Shown one piece after another: positions 1 through 7,362 of a stretch of 64,000 bases of DNA. The DNA lies in contig NZ_JAHXYZ010000001.1 in assembly GCF_019969685.1 (NCBI RefSeq), forward strand, positions 1,674,001 to 1,738,000, read 5' to 3'. The notes under the pieces were generated by a model, which ran no database searches, was not told the origin of the DNA, and saw nothing but the letters and a program-made list of their open reading frames with translations. Source of the stretch: Microbacterium sp. EST19A. Lineage in GTDB: Bacteria; Actinomycetota; Actinomycetes; Actinomycetales; Microbacteriaceae. The position numbers and the translations under genes are program-made. Within the stretch, counting starts at the first letter, position 1, and the number at the start of each line of letters is the position of its first letter.

Positions 1-519
1 ACCGGCTCCGAGACGCCCGACGTGTTCCACGGCATCGGTGCCGCGATCGCCGGCCGCACCGACGAGGCCCTCGCCATCGCCGATCACCTGGCCCGCGCCC
101 TCGGTGCTCGCCCGTTCACGGTCGACGACGCGCACCGCGCGAGCTATCACGCCGCGGCATCCTTCGCCTCGAACTTCGTGCTGACACTGCTCGACGCGGC
201 AGAGCAGCTTTCCTCCGCAGCGGGCATCCCCGCGGACGAAGCCCGCGAACTGCTCGCCCCGCTGGTCCGCCGCACTGTCGACAACTGGGTGGCCACCGGC
301 GCCCCGGACGTGCTCACCGGACCCGTCGTCCGCGGCGACGCGCGAACGATCGAGCGCCAACGGGACGCCGTCGAGGAGGCCGCCCCGCACCTCGCCCCGC
401 TCTTCTCCGAACTCGTCAGCGCGACCCGCGCTGTCGCCAGCCGCGCCACCAGAAAGCCGACGATCGGCTCGGAGGCCCCGCCGACCGTGATCCCCGAACC
501 GGAGGCGACGGCCGAATGA
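1..519 (+). CDS. Rossmann-like / DUF2520 protein, C-terminal part
   Basis: The frame is open from base 1, so the gene begins outside the window; about 172 residues are visible. The visible part is the helical DUF2520 region that follows an NAD(P)-binding Rossmann fold in this family, with the conserved stretch [15 protein letters not shown] (bases about 136-180). The fold resembles the C-terminal dimerisation domains of 6-phosphogluconate dehydrogenase and ketopantoate reductase. The stop overlaps the panC start (ATGA), so it belongs to the pantothenate operon. Function in the family is not established. No panE is visible, so a ketopantoate reductase-like role is an inference from context. 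The last 20 residues are Pro/Glu-rich and probably disordered. Confidence 0.8.
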   Translation, partial: TGSETPDVFHGIGAAIAGRTDEALAIADHLARALGARPFTVDDAHRASYHAAASFASNFVLTLLDAAEQLSSAAGIPADEARELLAPLVRRTVDNWVATGAPDVLTGPVVRGDARTIERQRDAVEEAAPHLAPLFSELVSATRAVASRATRKPTIGSEAPPTVIPEPEATAE

Positions 520-1367
520 ACATCCTCCGCACGATCCCCGAGGTCCGCGCCGCCGTGCACGCAGCCCGGCACGAACGCAAGACCGTCGGCCTCGTCCCCA
601 CCATGGGCGCCTTCCACGAGGGGCACCTCTCGCTCATGCGCCGTGCGCGCGAGCAGAACGACCTCGTCGTGGTCTCGCTCTTCGTCAACCCGACCCAGTT
701 CGGCGCGAACGAAGACCTCGGCGCCTACCCGCGCGACGAGGCTCGCGATGCCGCGCTCGCCGAGGCCGAAGGCGTCGACATCCTCTTCGCGCCCGCGGCA
801 TCCGAGATCTACCCCGACGGATTCGCGACGAACATCCACGTCGCGGGCCTCACCGATGTGCTCGACGGAGCCGCCCGCGGACCACGCCACTTCGACGGCG
901 TCGCCACCGTCGTCACGAAGCTGTTCGGCATCGTGCGACCCGACGTCGCCTACTTCGGGCAGAAGGATGCGCAGCAGGTCCTCGTCGTCCGCCGCGTCGT
1001 GCGCGACCTCGACCTCGACGTGCGCATCGAGGCCTGCCCGATCGTGCGCGAGGCCGACGGACTCGCGATGAGCTCGCGCAACGTCTACCTCGACGCGGAT
1101 GCCCGCGCGCAGGCCACCGCGCTCAACCGGGCGCTCGACGCCGCGGCATCCGTCTGCGAGGCGGGGGAGCGGGATGCCGACAGCATCCTCTCCGCCGCCC
1201 AGCGCGTGCTCGCCGAAGCCGGGATCACGCCCGAGTACCTCGAACTGCGCGACGCGTCGACCCTGGAGACGGTCACGCGCGTCGAGAACGATGCGCTTCT
1301 CGCCGTGGCCGCCCGCGTCGGCGCTGCTCGGCTGATCGACAACCACACCCTGAAAGCGAGCGCGTGA
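516..1367 (+). CDS. panC: Pantothenate synthetase
   Basis: Condenses pantoate with beta-alanine using ATP in the cytosol, the last step of vitamin B5 synthesis. 283 residues, normal length. The nucleotidyltransferase HxGH motif is H34-E-G-H37 inside [10 protein letters not shown]. The FVNPTQF stretch (pantoate/ATP site) and the KMSKS-like loop MSSRN near residue 185 are intact, as is YFGQKDAQQ. The start overlaps the upstream stop by 4 bp and the stop region overlaps panD, so translation is probably coupled through the operon. Confidence 0.97.
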   Translation: MNILRTIPEVRAAVHAARHERKTVGLVPTMGAFHEGHLSLMRRAREQNDLVVVSLFVNPTQFGANEDLGAYPRDEARDAALAEAEGVDILFAPAASEIYPDGFATNIHVAGLTDVLDGAARGPRHFDGVATVVTKLFGIVRPDVAYFGQKDAQQVLVVRRVVRDLDLDVRIEACPIVREADGLAMSSRNVYLDADARAQATALNRALDAAASVCEAGERDADSILSAAQRVLAEAGITPEYLELRDASTLETVTRVENDALLAVAARVGAARLIDNHTLKASA

Positions 1368-1759
1368 TGCGACGCACCATGCTGAAGTCGAAGATCCACC
1401 GCGCGACCGTCACCGGCAGCGACCTCCACTACGTCGGATCGATCACCATCGACCCCGACCTGCTCGAGGCCGCCGACATCCTCCCGCACGAGCAGGTGCA
1501 CGTCGTCGACGTCGACAACGGCGCCCGCTTCGAGACGTACACGCTCGTCGGAGAGCGCGGATCCGGCGTCATCCAGGTCAACGGCGCCGCCGCCCGCCTC
1601 GTGCACACCGGCGACACGATCATCGTGATCTCCTACGCCGACTACTCCCCCGAAGACCTCACGGACTACACGCCGACAGTCGTGCACGTCGACCGCGCGA
1701 ACAGCATCATCCAGGTCGACGATGCCGTCGACCGCCTGCTGACCGAGGCCGCGCTGTGA
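1367..1759 (+). CDS. panD: Aspartate 1-decarboxylase proenzyme
   Basis: Pyruvoyl-dependent decarboxylase making beta-alanine from L-aspartate for PanC. Counting from ATG 1367, the self-cleavage site is Gly24-Ser25 in HYVGSITID, the canonical numbering; this is why ATG 1367 is preferred to the overlapping GTG 1364. The substrate-binding region NGARFETY and the NGAAARLVH segment are intact. 130 residues, normal for actinobacterial PanD. The start overlaps the panC TGA and the stop overlaps panB (GTGA). Confidence 0.96.
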   Translation: MRRTMLKSKIHRATVTGSDLHYVGSITIDPDLLEAADILPHEQVHVVDVDNGARFETYTLVGERGSGVIQVNGAAARLVHTGDTIIVISYADYSPEDLTDYTPTVVHVDRANSIIQVDDAVDRLLTEAAL

Positions 1760-2625
1760 GCGCGCACGCGGCACCCCGCAAGCGCGTCACCCTCGCGAGC
1801 CTCGCCGCGAAGAAGGATGCCGGCGAACCCATCGTCATGGTCACCGCCTACGACCACCCCAGCGCGCAGATCGTCGAGGAGGCGGGCGTCGACATGGTGC
1901 TCGTCGGCGACTCGGCCGCCATGACCGTGCTCGGCTACGACAGCACGGTGCCGGTGACGGTCGACGAGATGCTCATGCTGACGAAGGCCGTGCGGCGCGG
2001 GCTCACGGTGCCGCTGCTCGTCGGCGACCTGCCCTTCGGGTCGTACGAGGCGTCGGACGAACTCGCGATCGCGACCGCCCAGCGCTTCGTCAAGGAGGCC
2101 GGCGTCGACCTCGTCAAGATCGAGCGCGGCGGGTCGACGGTCGACCGGGCGCGGGCACTCGTGCGTGCCGGCATCCCGGTCGTCGGTCATGTCGGCCTCA
2201 CCCCGCAGACCGCGACGGCCCTCGGCGGCTACCGCGCGCAGGGGCGCACAGCGGATGCTGCGCTCGCCGTGATCGATGACGCCCTGGCGCTGCAGGACGC
2301 CGGTTGCTCGATGCTCGTGATCGAAGCGGTGCCGTCGGAGGTCACCGCGGCGCTGATGCCCCTGCTCGACATCCCGGTCATCGGGATCGGAGCCGGAGCG
2401 GATGCCGACGGCCAGGTGCTCGTGTTCCACGACCTGCTCGGCCTGTACGACGGCGGAGCGGCGAAGTTCGTGAAGCGGTACGCGTCCCTGCGGGGTGCGG
2501 CTGTTGCCGGGGTTGCGGATTACGCGGCCGAGGTCCGCGGGGGCGTGTACCCGGGAGTCGAGCACGGGTATGGGATGCCGGCGGACGAGGCTGCGCGGAT
2601 GCGGGAGCTGCTCGCGGCGCGGTAG
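1756..2625 (+). CDS. panB: 3-methyl-2-oxobutanoate hydroxymethyltransferase
   Basis: First committed step of pantothenate synthesis: hydroxymethyl transfer from methylene-tetrahydrofolate to 2-oxoisovalerate. 289 residues, a complete TIM barrel. Visible family motifs are VTAYDHPSA (about 29-37), VGDSAAM with the metal-binding Asp (about 50), [26 protein letters not shown] and [16 protein letters not shown] with FHDLLG. GTG start in a 4-bp overlap with panD. It ends the pan operon; a large inverted repeat follows 11 bp downstream. Confidence 0.96.
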   Translation: MSAHAAPRKRVTLASLAAKKDAGEPIVMVTAYDHPSAQIVEEAGVDMVLVGDSAAMTVLGYDSTVPVTVDEMLMLTKAVRRGLTVPLLVGDLPFGSYEASDELAIATAQRFVKEAGVDLVKIERGGSTVDRARALVRAGIPVVGHVGLTPQTATALGGYRAQGRTADAALAVIDDALALQDAGCSMLVIEAVPSEVTAALMPLLDIPVIGIGAGADADGQVLVFHDLLGLYDGGAAKFVKRYASLRGAAVAGVADYAAEVRGGVYPGVEHGYGMPADEAARMRELLAAR

Positions 2626-2635
2626 GCGTACGCCT

Positions 2636-2706
2636 CGGGAGGAGATTCGCGCTTCGGGTGGACAGAATCCCGGATTCCGTCCTCCCGAAGCGCACATCCC
2701 CTCCCG
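2636..2706. repeat. Inverted-repeat element, family A copy 1
   Basis: Two 35-base arms (2636-2670 and 2672-2706) separated by one base match at 30 of 35 positions. It lies between the convergent 3' ends of panB and the quinone oxidoreductase, so it could act as a bidirectional terminator. The core GATTCCGTCC and AAGCGCACAT recur in the copy at 44391-44443. Confidence 0.8.
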
Positions 2707-2755
2707 GAGCGCACCCGCGTGAACCGCGAACAGAGCGGATGCTGCGCGCCCGACC

Positions 2756-3697
2756 TCACACCGCGGCATCCGGAATCGCGATGACCTTGCCGCGGAGCGT
2801 GCCGGTCGCCGCCTGCGCGTGGACCTCGGCCAGTTGGCTCAACGGGATCCGCCGAGCGACCTCGACCCGCAGCTCGCCGCTGTCGACCAGCTCGACGAGC
2901 TTCGCCAGCTGCGAGACATCCGACCGGACGAACACCGTGTGCGCCGAGACGTTGCGCGCCTCGTCACCCGGGGTGGTCATCCAGGCGGTGGTCGACACGA
3001 CCGCGCCGCCGTCACGCACCAGGGGCACGAGTGCCTCGAACTCCGACGGCTCGATCGGTGCGAGGTTCAGCAGCAGGTCGACCGGCTCCGACACCGCATC
3101 GGTGAGCACGGTGCCCGCGTGGTCGATGACCTCGTCGGCGCCGGCATCCGTCACGCTCGCGCGGCTGCGGTCGCTCGCGGTCGCGATGACATACGCACCC
3201 GCGCGCTTCGCGAGCTGGATCGCATACCCTCCGACCGATCCGCCGGCGCCGACGATCAGCACCCGCTGACCCTCGGTGAGCCCGCCCTCGTCGAAGAGCG
3301 CCTGCCAGGCGGTGAGCGCGATCGAGGGGAGTGCCGCGGCATCTGCCAGAGGGATGCTCTTCGGTGCTGCCGTGAGGACATCCGCCGGCGTCACGACGTA
3401 CTCGGCGGCCGAGCCGTCAGCCGTCATCGACAGGAAGCCGACGACCGCGTCGCCCGGCTGGAACGCCGTCACGCCGTCGCCGATCGCGTCGATCGTGCCG
3501 GCGACGTCGTATCCCGGGGTGTGCGGCAGGGCCACCGGGAACGGCAGCGTGCCCGAGCGGATGCCGGTGTCGGCGGGGTTGAACGCCGACCCGGCCACGC
3601 GGATGCGCACCTCGCCGGCACCGGGCTCAGGGCGCTCGGCATCCTCGTAGCGCAGGACCTCGGGGCCGCCGGTCTCGTGGAATCGCAGAACCTTCAT
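2756..3697 (-). CDS. NADP-dependent quinone oxidoreductase / MDR-family alcohol dehydrogenase
   Basis: Zinc-independent medium-chain reductase, 313 residues. It has the GroES-like N-terminal domain (FHETGGPEVLRYED, NPADTGIRSG, HTPGYDVAG) and an NADPH-binding fold with VGAGGSVGGYAIQLAK near residue 150. The start at 3697 (MKVLRFHE) is chosen for the GAGGAG Shine-Dalgarno sequence upstream; the frame is open further but that part is not family-like. Divergent from a MarR gene, with MarR-type palindromes between them, so it is probably induced by a quinone or electrophile. Confidence 0.9.
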   Translation of the reverse strand: MKVLRFHETGGPEVLRYEDAERPEPGAGEVRIRVAGSAFNPADTGIRSGTLPFPVALPHTPGYDVAGTIDAIGDGVTAFQPGDAVVGFLSMTADGSAAEYVVTPADVLTAAPKSIPLADAAALPSIALTAWQALFDEGGLTEGQRVLIVGAGGSVGGYAIQLAKRAGAYVIATASDRSRASVTDAGADEVIDHAGTVLTDAVSEPVDLLLNLAPIEPSEFEALVPLVRDGGAVVSTTAWMTTPGDEARNVSAHTVFVRSDVSQLAKLVELVDSGELRVEVARRIPLSQLAEVHAQAATGTLRGKVIAIPDAAV

Positions 3698-3725
3698 GAT
3701 CTTCTCCTCGTTGCTCTTGCATCGT

Positions 3726-3745
3726 GTGCTTCGAATTCGAAGCAC
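3726..3745. promoter_or_regulatory. MarR operator 1, perfect 20-bp palindrome
   Basis: GTGCTTCGAATTCGAAGCAC is its own reverse complement. It sits 28 bp upstream of the oxidoreductase start, in the intergenic region shared with the divergent MarR gene. Confidence 0.75.
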
Positions 3746-3764
3746 CTGTTGACGAAGATAGCAC

Positions 3765-3782
3765 TGCTTCAGATTCGAAGCA
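3765..3782. promoter_or_regulatory. MarR operator 2, imperfect copy
   Basis: TGCTTCAGATTCGAAGCA keeps both half-sites of the upstream palindrome (TGCTTC and TTCGAAGCA). It lies 17 bp before the MarR start codon, consistent with autorepression. Confidence 0.65.
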
Positions 3783-3799
3783 ACTGCTACGCTCGGAAC

Positions 3800-4300
3800 A
3801 TGACGACGGCACCGCGGCCCCTGAACCCGACGCAGCTCGACGCGTACTTCTCGCTCATCGAGGTGAGCAGCCTGCTGCGGCACACGGTCGAGCAGCAGCT
3901 GAAGGATGCCGGCGACCTCAGCTACGTGCAGTTCCAGCTGCTGGCGCGACTCGGTGATTCGCCGACCGGCAGCCATCGCATGACGGACCTCGCCGACGGA
4001 GTGGTCTACAGCCGCAGCGGACTCACCTACCAGGCGCAGGTGCTCGAACAGCGCGGACTCGTCACGCGGGCGCCCTCGCAGGAGGACGAGCGCGGCATCA
4101 CCGTCACCCTCACCGACGAGGGGCGCGCCGTGCTCGCGAAGGTCTTCCCCGGGCACATCGCCGTGCTCGACGAGCTGTTCCTCGAACCGCTCTCCGACGA
4201 CGACGTCGCCGTGCTCGGCCGGGTGCTCGGACGGGTCCGGGATCACATGCGGCAGAACCCGCCGCGCTCGGCGGCTCCGCGGCGACGCAAGTCGCTCTGA
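3800..4300 (+). CDS. MarR-family transcriptional regulator
   Basis: 166-residue winged-helix dimer regulator. Residues about 8-45 form the first dimerisation helix; the recognition region reads MTDLADGVVYSRSGLTYQAQVLEQRGLVTR, and the wing contains SQEDERGITVTLTDEG. The ATG at 3800 is chosen because the longer open frame upstream is antisense to the oxidoreductase. Two TTCGAA-type palindromes lie immediately upstream. Likely represses itself and the divergent oxidoreductase. Confidence 0.9.
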   Translation: MTTAPRPLNPTQLDAYFSLIEVSSLLRHTVEQQLKDAGDLSYVQFQLLARLGDSPTGSHRMTDLADGVVYSRSGLTYQAQVLEQRGLVTRAPSQEDERGITVTLTDEGRAVLAKVFPGHIAVLDELFLEPLSDDDVAVLGRVLGRVRDHMRQNPPRSAAPRRRKSL

Positions 4301-4323
4301 CCGGGGGCGGCTGACCGGGGCTG

Positions 4324-4539
4324 TCAGTCGGCGGGGTCCGCCTCCCAGCGCAGCAGATCGCCGGGCTGGCATTCGAGCACCTCGCACAGCGCATCGAGTG
4401 TCGTGAACCGGACGGCTTTCGCGCGCCCGTTCTTCAGCACGGCGAGGTTGGTCGGCGTGATGCCGATGCGCTCGGCCAGCTCGCCCACGCTCATCTTGCG
4501 GCGGGCCATCATCACGTCGATGTCGACGACGACGGGCAT
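4324..4539 (-). CDS. Small XRE-type helix-turn-helix regulator
   Basis: 71 residues, essentially one Cro/C1-type HTH: VGELAERIGITPTNLAVLKNGR followed by TLDALCEVLECQPGDLL, the typical HTH_26 pattern. The start overlaps the stop of the upstream DUF2975 gene (TGATG). This XRE/DUF2975 pairing is common in Gram-positive bacteria. Probable role: regulation of the pair. Confidence 0.88.
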   Translation of the reverse strand: MPVVVDIDVMMARRKMSVGELAERIGITPTNLAVLKNGRAKAVRFTTLDALCEVLECQPGDLLRWEADPAD

Positions 4540-5027
4540 CAGATCACCTCGTTGTCGAGCTCGGAGCGGAGCGTCTGGGCCTCCGCCTCGCGGTCGATCG
4601 CCTGACGCAGCAGCGCTTTCATGACGACGACGAGCAGGGCCATGCCGGCGAGCACGACTCCCGCGCCGCCGAGCAGGGCCACGACTCCGGGCGCGGTCGT
4701 GCCGGGAGCCAGGATCGCGGCCAGGACCCACGTGAGCGCCGCGGCCACGAGGATCGCGCCGATGATCACGTTCACCGGCGCGAACGACGACTCCGAGAAG
4801 ATCGATCCCCGCCGCACCTTGTTCAGCAGCAGCCAGACGCAGATGCCGAAGACCTGCAGGGTCGCGACGCCGACGATGACGATGCCGACGAAGACGATGC
4901 GGCCCCAGAGCTCCTCCTCGCCGAGGTCGAGCCAGAGCAGGGGCGCGATGAGAGCCTGCACCGCCACCGAGCCGACCAGCGCGATCGCGATCACGACCTG
5001 CAGCACGACGATCGTCACTTTGCCCAT
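4539..5027 (-). CDS. DUF2975 membrane protein
   Basis: 162 residues with four hydrophobic segments (about residues 5-27, 45-70, 88-110 and 118-142), the usual DUF2975 layout with the RRGSIFSESSFAPV loop between the second and third. The start at 5027 (MGKV) is preferred to 5042 because GAAAGGTGGGG lies just upstream. The molecular function of the family is unknown. Translationally coupled to the XRE regulator downstream. Confidence 0.82.
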   Translation of the reverse strand: MGKVTIVVLQVVIAIALVGSVAVQALIAPLLWLDLGEEELWGRIVFVGIVIVGVATLQVFGICVWLLLNKVRRGSIFSESSFAPVNVIIGAILVAAALTWVLAAILAPGTTAPGVVALLGGAGVVLAGMALLVVVMKALLRQAIDREAEAQTLRSELDNEVI

Positions 5028-5106
5028 GACCCCACCTTTCATCGAAGAACAGCAGAAATCTATCGTTTATCGTTCGATCATGCAAGTCGTGGTTGTCGTG
5101 CGTGAA

Positions 5107-5126
5107 GAGTGAGTGTACAGTCACTC
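5107..5126. promoter_or_regulatory. TetR operator at the regulator's own promoter
   Basis: GAGTGAGTGTACAGTCACTC is a 20-bp palindrome with one mismatched pair, ending 2 bp before the TetR ATG. It matches the site at 5747-5766 in front of the exporter gene. Confidence 0.75.
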
Positions 5127-5128
5127 AT

Positions 5129-5695
5129 ATGTCCACGACGCGCAGCTCAATCCTTTCCACGGCCGACGCCCGCCGCCCCCTCGTGGCGACGGCAGCGCTC
5201 GCCGAGTTCGCGCGCGGCGGCTATCACGGCACGACCGTGGCCGACGTCGCCCGCGAGGCGAAGATCTCGCCGGCCTACGTCTTCAAGCTCTACGCGGGCA
5301 AGGAGGCGCTGTTCATCGCCGCGCTCGAGGCCTGCTTCGAGGCGATTCTCGTCGCCCTCGAGGAAGGAGCGGATGCCGCTGCCAACCAGACGCCGGAGGC
5401 GATCCTCGACGCCATGGGCGACGCGTACGCGCACCTGATCTCGGACCGCACGCTGCTCATGCTGCAGGTGCACGCACAGTCCGTCGCCGAGATCCCGGAG
5501 ATCGGAGCAGCGCTCCGCTCGGGTCTGGGTCGCGTGACGACGTTCGCGCAGAGTCGCTCCGGCGGCTCCGACGAAGACGTGCAGCGCTTCATCGCGTTCG
5601 GCCAGCTGTGCCACCTCATCGTCACCACGCAGCTCGACGGACGCCCGGAGCAGTGGGCGACCCTGCTGACCCGCGGCATCCGCCACCCCGACTGA
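5129..5695 (+). CDS. TetR-family transcriptional regulator
   Basis: 188 residues. The N-terminal TetR_N HTH reads LVATAALAEFARGGYHGTTVADVAREAKISPAYVFKLYAGKEALF (about residues 13-57), followed by a helical ligand-binding domain. ATG 5129 is chosen because it directly follows the operator and starts a normal N-terminus; the upstream in-frame GTG/ATG codons would place the operator inside the coding region. Probably represses itself and the drug exporter downstream through matching operators. Confidence 0.92.
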   Translation: MSTTRSSILSTADARRPLVATAALAEFARGGYHGTTVADVAREAKISPAYVFKLYAGKEALFIAALEACFEAILVALEEGADAAANQTPEAILDAMGDAYAHLISDRTLLMLQVHAQSVAEIPEIGAALRSGLGRVTTFAQSRSGGSDEDVQRFIAFGQLCHLIVTTQLDGRPEQWATLLTRGIRHPD

Positions 5696-5746
5696 ATCAC
5701 CGGCTGAATCGGCATCCGTCCGGTTCGGCCTTCCGTCTGTCCACAA

Positions 5747-5766
5747 GAGTGAGTGAGTAATCACTC
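5747..5766. promoter_or_regulatory. TetR operator before the exporter
   Basis: GAGTGAGTGAGTAATCACTC shares GAGTGAGTG and TCACTC with the 5107-5126 site. The inner GAGTGA-GTAA-TCACTC is a perfect inverted repeat. It lies 20 bp upstream of the MFS start. Confidence 0.75.
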
Positions 5767-5786
5767 ATCACCTCGAAAGGAAGATC

Positions 5787-7208
5787 ATGAGCACTCTCAC
5801 CATTCCCACCGCGCAGGATGCTGCGCCGCGCAGTTCACGCCGCTGGCTCGCGCTCAGCGTTCTCGCGCTCGCGCAGTTCCTCGTGGTGCTCGACGCCTCG
5901 ATCGTCAACATCGCGCTGCCGGTGCTCGGGCGTCAGCTCGGCATGGACACCGCCGCCCTCGCCTGGGTGATCACGGCGTACGTGCTCGCGTTCGGCGGCC
6001 TGCTGCTCCTCGGCGGACGGCTCGCCGATCGATACGGTCATCGGCGCGTGTTCCTGATCGGCGCGGGCGGTTTCGTCGCGGCATCCGCTCCGGCCGGGCT
6101 GTCATTGTCGGCCGAGATGCTCCTCGCGGCTCGCGCGCTGCAGGGGGCATCCGCGGCGCTGCTCGCCCCGGCCGCTCTCGCGCTGCTGACGCACCTGTTC
6201 CCCGACGCGACGGAGCGCACCAAGGCGCTCGGCGTGTGGGGCGGCGTCGCCGGCATCGGATCCGCCGCCGGCGTGCTGCTCGGCGGTGTGCTCACCGCGA
6301 CCCTCGGCTGGCAGTCGGTGTTCTTCGTGAACGTGCCGGTCGGTGCGATCGTGCTGATCGCGATCCCGCTCCTCATCACGCGTGACGGCGTTCGGATGCA
6401 GGGACGACTGGATGCCGCCGGCGCCGTCACCGTGACCGCCGCACTCGTCGCTCTCGTCGGAGCCTTCAGCGCCGTCGAACAGCTGGGATTCGTGCATCCG
6501 CTGCCGCTCGTGCTCTTCGCCGCGGCGCTGGTGCTGGGTGCCGTGTTCGTCGTGATCGAGCGCCGCACCGCCGAGCCGCTCGTGCCGCTGTCGGTGTTCC
6601 GCCACCGCAACCTCGCGCTCGGCAACGTCGTGATGCTGCTGGGTGGAGCCGCGATGGTCGCCCTGTTCTTCGCACTGTCGGTCTACATGCAGGCCGTGCT
6701 CGGCTACGACGCGCTCGCCGCCGGACTCTCGCAGCTGCCGCTCGCCGGCGCTCTCGTGCTCGTCGCCGGAGTGGTGCCCGCGCTGATCGCTCGACTCGGC
6801 ACGCGCCCGGTGCTGTCCGGATCGCTGCTCGTGCTCGCCGGTGGGCTCGTCTGGCTCGCTGCGGCGCCGTCGGATGCCGTCTTCCTGACGCAGCTCCTCG
6901 GACCCACGCTGCTGATCGGCGTCGGCCTCGGAGGAGCGTTCGTCGCCACCACACAACTCGCGGTCGAAGGAGTCGAGGGCGGCGAGGCCGGACTCGCCGG
7001 CGGGCTCATCAACACCAGTCAGCAGATCGGCGGCGCGGTCGGCCTGGCCGTGCTCGGAACCATCGCCGGCCTGCGCACCGCGACGCTCGAGGCGGGCGGC
7101 GCGACGGCGGCGGATGCTCTCACCGGCGGCTTCGCCTGGCTCTTCCTCGGTGCGGCCGCGCTGGCCGTGATCGGCGCGGGGGTCGTGGCGGTGTGGCGGC
7201 GGGGGTGA
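5787..7208 (+). CDS. DHA2-type MFS multidrug exporter
   Basis: 473 residues and about 14 membrane helices, the DHA2/EmrB size class. The first helix ends in the family signature LDASIVNIALP (about 36-46), motif A is GGRLADRYGHRR (about 73-84), and the antiporter-type GGVLTATLGWQSVFFVNVPVG follows. Start supported by AAAGGAAG 8 bp upstream. Controlled in all likelihood by the TetR gene before it. The substrate is not predictable; efflux of toxic hydrophobic compounds is usual. Confidence 0.92.
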   Translation: MSTLTIPTAQDAAPRSSRRWLALSVLALAQFLVVLDASIVNIALPVLGRQLGMDTAALAWVITAYVLAFGGLLLLGGRLADRYGHRRVFLIGAGGFVAASAPAGLSLSAEMLLAARALQGASAALLAPAALALLTHLFPDATERTKALGVWGGVAGIGSAAGVLLGGVLTATLGWQSVFFVNVPVGAIVLIAIPLLITRDGVRMQGRLDAAGAVTVTAALVALVGAFSAVEQLGFVHPLPLVLFAAALVLGAVFVVIERRTAEPLVPLSVFRHRNLALGNVVMLLGGAAMVALFFALSVYMQAVLGYDALAAGLSQLPLAGALVLVAGVVPALIARLGTRPVLSGSLLVLAGGLVWLAAAPSDAVFLTQLLGPTLLIGVGLGGAFVATTQLAVEGVEGGEAGLAGGLINTSQQIGGAVGLAVLGTIAGLRTATLEAGGATAADALTGGFAWLFLGAAALAVIGAGVVAVWRRG

Positions 7209-7242
7209 GCGGTCGTCTCGGGGTGAGGGTCTGCCTCGGGTG

Positions 7243-7315
7243 TCGGGAGGAGAACTCACGGTCGGGAGGAGGATCCCTATGGATTCCTCAGCCCTGCGGC
7301 GAGTTCTCCTCCCGA
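7243..7315. repeat. Inverted-repeat element, family B copy 1
   Basis: Perfect 15-bp terminal arms TCGGGAGGAGAACTC (7243-7257) and its complement (7301-7315), with a nested stem around GAGGATCC/GGATTCCTC. Located between convergent MFS genes, so a bidirectional terminator is plausible. Related to the copies at 59781 and 60461. Confidence 0.8.
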
Positions 7316-7362
7316 AAGCGTGAGTGCGGATGCCGGGAGCGGCGGATGCTGCCGCAGTCAGG

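Noticed and set aside
147..1346. 399-codon minus frame over DUF2520 and panC
   Set aside because: High-GC antisense open frame with no domain; panC is unambiguous on the other strand.
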